Shown: piece by piece, positions 5,809 to 8,792 of the stretch
How the letters are laid out: each line of letters begins with the position of its first letter
Position numbering within the stretch: the stretch's first letter is position 1
Assembly (NCBI GenBank): GCA_027371625.1
Contig: DAHXMQ010000349.1
Location: 1 to 8,792 of the forward strand
Reading direction: 5' to 3'
DNA from: Candidatus Methanoperedentaceae archaeon
Lineage (GTDB): Archaea; Halobacteriota; Methanosarcinia; Methanosarcinales; Methanoperedenaceae
Length of the DNA stretch: 8,792 nt
Made by a program: the position numbers and the translations under genes
Notes under the pieces: model-generated
What the model was told of the DNA's origin: nothing
The model's input: the letters and a program-made list of their open reading frames with translations, nothing else
Databases searched by the model: none

Positions 5809-6790
5809 ATCTCACCCTCGGGTCAAGATAGGTGTAGGCGATATCAGCAAGAAGGTTGAAGATGAGCGTCACCACTGCACCTATCAGCGTTACAGCCACG
5901 ACCACAGCATAGTCATCGGCAAATATGGCGTTGAAGGATATCCTCCCAAGCCCCGGAATCCCGAAGATTATCTCGGTCAGATATGCGCCCCCGAAGACCA
6001 CGCCGCTCATGTCCAGCATTATTATTGTAATTACTGGAAGCATCGCATTCCTGAACACATGCTTCAGGATAACAGTCCTCTCTGGCAGCCCTTTTGCCCT
6101 GGCTGTTCTCACGAAGTCCTTGCGCAGGTTATCAAGCGCTGCCGAACGCACATACCTGCTGTAGCCCGCGAGCATGCCTGAGCCGAGGGTTATCACTGGC
6201 AGTGTCATGGCTTTCAGGTTTTCGAGGCTGAAAAGTGGAAGCGAGGTGTCATAGTATGTCTTGAACAAGCCGAGTTTTACGGAGAATATCAGAATTAGCA
6301 TTATACCGAGCCAGAAGTTGGGGATGGAGATGCCCATGAAGGAAAAAACCGTAACTGCATAATCTGCTTTTGTGCGCTGTTTGACAGCCGAATAAATGCC
6401 AATGCTTACGCCTATCAGAACAGCAAAAACAGTGCTTAAAAAAATAAGCTCGAATGAATAAATCCAGTGTTTCGATAGTAGTTCACTAACAGGCAGGGAG
6501 GTGCTCAATGACCAGCCGAGGTTGCCGTGGAGAAGGTTTGAGATGTAATCCGCATACTGGAGGTAGAGGGGCTTGTCAAGCCCGTATCTTGCATCTATGG
6601 CTGCCTGCACCTGCGCAATATCCCTCGCCCTTCCTGAGGCTGCGATATTGGCAAGGTAATTATCCGCGGGCGAGCCGGGCGCAAGGCGAAGGAGTATGAA
6701 GGTTATTGTGAGAATGCCCCATGCGATTATCAGGGAATAGAAAAGCCTCCTTGCGATGTATTCGCCCATGGAGGCTTTTTTTCCCGGCAT
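5801..6790 (-). CDS. Peptide ABC transporter permease, OppB/DppB type
   Basis: This is a roughly 329-residue membrane permease of the BPD_transp_1 family. It has an N-terminal IARRLFYSLIIAWGILTITF membrane helix, the periplasmic-side YGLDKPLYLQYADYISNLLHGNLG segment typical of OppB, about six membrane helices in total, an EAA-like loop (ALDNLRKDFVRTARAKG, about 218-234), and the conserved FGIPGLGR and LDPRVRY C-terminal motifs. The ATG at 6790 shares its A with the TGA stop of the binding-protein gene (TGATG), a classic reinitiation overlap. An in-frame GTG immediately before it (6793) is an alternative start, and GAGGAG lies just upstream of both. Length is normal for the family, and it is expected to pair with the OppC-type subunit. 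Confidence 0.92.
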   Translation of the reverse strand: MPGKKASMGEYIARRLFYSLIIAWGILTITFILLRLAPGSPADNYLANIAASGRARDIAQVQAAIDARYGLDKPLYLQYADYISNLLHGNLGWSLSTSLPVSELLSKHWIYSFELIFLSTVFAVLIGVSIGIYSAVKQRTKADYAVTVFSFMGISIPNFWLGIMLILIFSVKLGLFKTYYDTSLPLFSLENLKAMTLPVITLGSGMLAGYSRYVRSAALDNLRKDFVRTARAKGLPERTVILKHVFRNAMLPVITIIMLDMSGVVFGGAYLTEIIFGIPGLGRISFNAIFADDYAVVVAVTLIGAVVTLIFNLLADIAYTYLDPRVRYV

Positions 6791-8556
6791 CACTCCTCAA
6801 AATACCAGAGGTAGGAGTTGTAGCCCATGCTGATGCCCGGCTCTATGCCGTTCACCTTCGATGAAACACCGATATTGCTCTGGGGGAATGCAAGGAAGTC
6901 TGCTGGTAAGTCCTCAGACAACAGTGTTGAAAGCTCAGCGAATATCCCTTTTCTTGCACTGGTATCCAGAGCTTCCTTTGACTGGGCTCTCTTGAAGAGT
7001 TCATCGACATCGGGATTTGAATAGCCGAACATATTGAGCCCTCCGTCCGATGCAAAAACTACGGAGGAGCCTGATGGTGCATTCAGGTCTGTGCTGAAGC
7101 CTATTACGCACATATCCCATGGCTTCTCGCTCACCGCGTCGGCACCGTTATTGAATCCTGCGGCTTTGTCCCCAGGCGCCTTGTTTTTCATATACTGGTC
7201 AAGCATCGTCGTCCAGGGGAGTAGCTTGATATCGACATCAACACCTATATCGGCAAGCTCCTGCTTCACAAGGAAGGCAATGTTTTCCCTTACCTTGTTG
7301 CCCGAGTTTGTGATTATAGAGAGTTTAACAGGGTTCCCATTGCTGTCAAGGAGCACATTATCTTTTTGCTTATAACCGGCAGACTCAAGTTTATTCTTCG
7401 CATCTTCCTTGTTATACAATACCCCGACTCCGAATTGCTCCAGTCCCGTCTCTACAAACCAGGGCGATGGGCTTGGAATGAAACTGAACGCAGGGTCGGC
7501 AAAGCCAATGTATATGGACTGGATTAATGCACTCTTGCCGATGCTCTCTGCGAAAGCCTGCCGCACTTCTTTTTTCTTAAAACCCTCCCAGCCGTTCTTC
7601 CTGAAATTCCAGAAAAGAGCCACATATTCATTGGTGGGATTTGTATAAACATTGATTCCCTTCATTGCCTGGAACTTACCCACCTGTTCAGGGTCGAGGG
7701 TTGTGGAAGTGATATCCCCTGCTTCAAGCGCAGCCTGCCTTGCCGCAGGTGTCCCGAATATCTTTTCAACGTATTGTTCGAAGAACGGCGCACCGTTCTC
7801 CTTGCCGAGATAATAATCGGGATTTCGTTCTACCACGAACTTGTCGTTCCTCACCCATTCCACGAACCTGTACGGACCGAGGTTGCCCGTGTATCTTAGG
7901 TTATTCAGGTCATCAGCCTGCGTGAAAGCGTCGGGATTCCCTTCATATTTCTGCGCTATATGCTTCGGGTATGCCCAGAAGTCCGTGGTTCTGTAAAAGA
8001 ATTCAGGATAAACAGTCTGCCTCCTGAACTGGTAGGTCTGCTTATCCAGAGCCACGACATCAACATACTGTTTCTTGCCATTGACGTTTTCCTGGTACTC
8101 GTCCTTGTAGTTGAAGGGAAGCCAGTCTGAAAAAAGCAGGTTCTTGAATGTATAGACGAAGTCCTCGCTTGTAAGCGGTTTCCCGTCGCCCCAGAAAAGG
8201 TCATCCCTTAAAACAAGTGTATAGGCAAGCCCGTCCTCGGATACCTTTACAGGTTCTGCAAGCCACCTGAGCTGGACTTGAAGGTTATTGTCATAAGTTA
8301 TCAAGCCGTCCATGGTGAGGCTGACATAACTAAGTGAGGCACTGTCGGCAGCGAGTGCCCAGTTGAGGGTCTCGGCATCGCCGGCAGAGGCGCCATCGAT
8401 ATATGTCCCCTTGACAGGGTGCAGTCCAGAAGGCAGGGTAATATTCTGTGGTGCTTGTTTCGGCTTTTCAAGACACCCGCTTAAACCGACACCCAGCCCC
8501 ACAAACAATCCTGCCCTGCCGCAGAGCTTTATGAATTCCCTCCTGTTGAGATGCAT
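6790..8556 (-). CDS. Peptide ABC transporter substrate-binding lipoprotein, OppA/DppA (SBP_bac_5) type, Tat signal
   Basis: This 588-residue extracellular solute-binding protein is the first gene of the operon. Its N-terminus reads NRREFIK (4-10), a twin-arginine motif, then a short hydrophobic helix (about 16-27) ending in the lipobox LSGC. Cys28 is the likely lipidation site, so it should be exported folded and anchored to the membrane surface. The mature part has the family-5 binding-protein pattern: DGLITYDNNLQVQLRWLAE, then LRDDLFWGDGKPLTSEDFVYTF (117-138, the family signature). It continues through FRKKEVRQAF-like and SNPDVDELFKRA segments to the C-terminus. Size and family suggest peptides, but the ligand cannot be read from sequence. 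No Shine-Dalgarno precedes the ATG at 8556; an AT-rich promoter about 26 bp upstream suggests a leaderless transcript. A second, out-of-frame ATG lies 4 nt upstream. Confidence 0.92.
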   Translation of the reverse strand: MHLNRREFIKLCGRAGLFVGLGVGLSGCLEKPKQAPQNITLPSGLHPVKGTYIDGASAGDAETLNWALAADSASLSYVSLTMDGLITYDNNLQVQLRWLAEPVKVSEDGLAYTLVLRDDLFWGDGKPLTSEDFVYTFKNLLFSDWLPFNYKDEYQENVNGKKQYVDVVALDKQTYQFRRQTVYPEFFYRTTDFWAYPKHIAQKYEGNPDAFTQADDLNNLRYTGNLGPYRFVEWVRNDKFVVERNPDYYLGKENGAPFFEQYVEKIFGTPAARQAALEAGDITSTTLDPEQVGKFQAMKGINVYTNPTNEYVALFWNFRKNGWEGFKKKEVRQAFAESIGKSALIQSIYIGFADPAFSFIPSPSPWFVETGLEQFGVGVLYNKEDAKNKLESAGYKQKDNVLLDSNGNPVKLSIITNSGNKVRENIAFLVKQELADIGVDVDIKLLPWTTMLDQYMKNKAPGDKAAGFNNGADAVSEKPWDMCVIGFSTDLNAPSGSSVVFASDGGLNMFGYSNPDVDELFKRAQSKEALDTSARKGIFAELSTLLSEDLPADFLAFPQSNIGVSSKVNGIEPGISMGYNSYLWYFEE

Positions 8557-8578
8557 GCATTAGTAGGGGAAACGGGGA

Positions 8579-8590
8579 TTAATAAAATTA
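8579..8590 (-). promoter_or_regulatory. Candidate TATA box of the ABC-transporter operon
   Basis: Read on the minus strand the string is taattttattaa, centred near 8584. Archaeal transcription starts about 24-28 bp downstream of the TATA centre, which falls at 8556-8560, on or next to the ATG of the binding-protein gene. That position and the absence of a Shine-Dalgarno sequence agree with a leaderless mRNA. A second possible element, aatttaaa (around 8602-8609), would give a leader of about 20 nt. Confidence 0.4.
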
Positions 8591-8645
8591 TCGCACAGGC
8601 TTTAAATTCATCAATGCGGCAGGACAGAGATATGTGATAGAACAG

Positions 8646-8663
8646 CCACGGATTAACACCGAT
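8646..8663 (+). repeat. Probable decayed two-unit copy of the CACGGAT 9-nt repeat
   Basis: The bases ccacggatt and aacaccgat are two adjacent 9-mers. The first matches the unit acacggatt at 1073-1081 in 8 of 9 positions, and the second matches gacacggat (1072-1080) in 7 of 9. It lies in the 114-bp spacer between the tRNA gene and the ABC-operon promoter, where no gene is visible. With so short a match chance is possible, but the same word and period appear at both ends of the window. Confidence 0.4.
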
Positions 8664-8691
8664 GTTGCGAAAGTAATTCGGAATTGTAGAG

Positions 8692-8777
8692 CGCCGAGGA
8701 AGGGATTCGAACCCTTGCTTACCGGAAGGTAAAACAGGTCTCGAGCCTGCCGCGTTAGTCCGCTCTGCCACCTCGGC
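8692..8777 (-). tRNA. tRNA-Ser (anticodon CGA)
   Basis: On the minus strand the 86-nt sequence folds as a class II tRNA. The acceptor stem pairs GCCGAGG with CCTCGGC, with G as discriminator. The anticodon arm pairs GCAGG with CCTGT around the loop CTCGAGA, placing anticodon CGA at 8743-8741 (codon UCG). A long variable arm pairs TTACC with GGTAA, and the T arm pairs AAGGG with CCCTT around TTCGAAT. The long variable arm and G73 identify serine. CCA is not encoded, as is usual in archaea, and no intron is present. The D stem has an A12-C23 mismatch flanked by good pairs. The promoter would lie at or beyond the window edge. Confidence 0.96.
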
Positions 8778-8792
8778 ATATGTCTTTAATAG

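Noticed and set aside
2946..8556. Nickel (Nik) importer identity for the ABC operon
   Set aside because: The same protein families serve nickel import, but the 588-aa binding protein and the OppD-type cysteine domain fit peptide importers better; ligand left open.
8529..8771. Minus-strand frames of 80 and 63 codons over the tRNA region
   Set aside because: They run through the tRNA-Ser gene and the operon promoter and have no recognisable content.

Overview
The window looks like a piece of an archaeal chromosome, most likely a methanogen-like or ANME-like euryarchaeon (Halobacteriota; a guess at class level only). Four points support this. A UbiD-family decarboxylase sits beside a large-subunit aconitase-X protein, the gene pair of the modified archaeal mevalonate route. 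T-rich TATA-like elements lie upstream of genes. Shine-Dalgarno sequences of GGAGG/GGTGA type occur together with one apparently leaderless start. The class II tRNA-Ser gene lacks an encoded CCA end. No gene in the window names the species.

Layout. Positions 1-2392 (+) hold the 3' part of a prenyl-FMN-dependent UbiD-family decarboxylase (probable anhydromevalonate phosphate decarboxylase), a roughly 300-bp spacer filled by a composite 9-nt-period repeat, and the large subunit of probable phosphomevalonate dehydratase. Together they would convert mevalonate 5-phosphate to trans-anhydromevalonate phosphate and then to isopentenyl phosphate for lipid synthesis. The small dehydratase subunit that should accompany the large one is not in the window; a short AT-rich stretch and a hicBA toxin-antitoxin pair follow instead (2509-2938, +).

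Positions 2946-8556 (-) hold a complete five-gene peptide/oligopeptide ABC importer in the order binding protein, permease B, permease C, ATPase D, ATPase F. Every junction overlaps by 1-8 nt, so this is one translationally coupled operon. Its binding protein carries a combined twin-arginine and lipobox signal, and a TATA-like element about 26 bp upstream suggests a leaderless mRNA. The operon converges on hicA with only 7 bp between the stop codons.

Positions 8557-8792 hold the operon promoter, a probable decayed fragment of the repeat seen in the first spacer, and a tRNA-Ser(CGA) gene on the minus strand. The most unusual non-coding element is the repeat block at 988-1187. The most interesting gene-context observation is the apparent absence of the dehydratase small subunit next to its partner.
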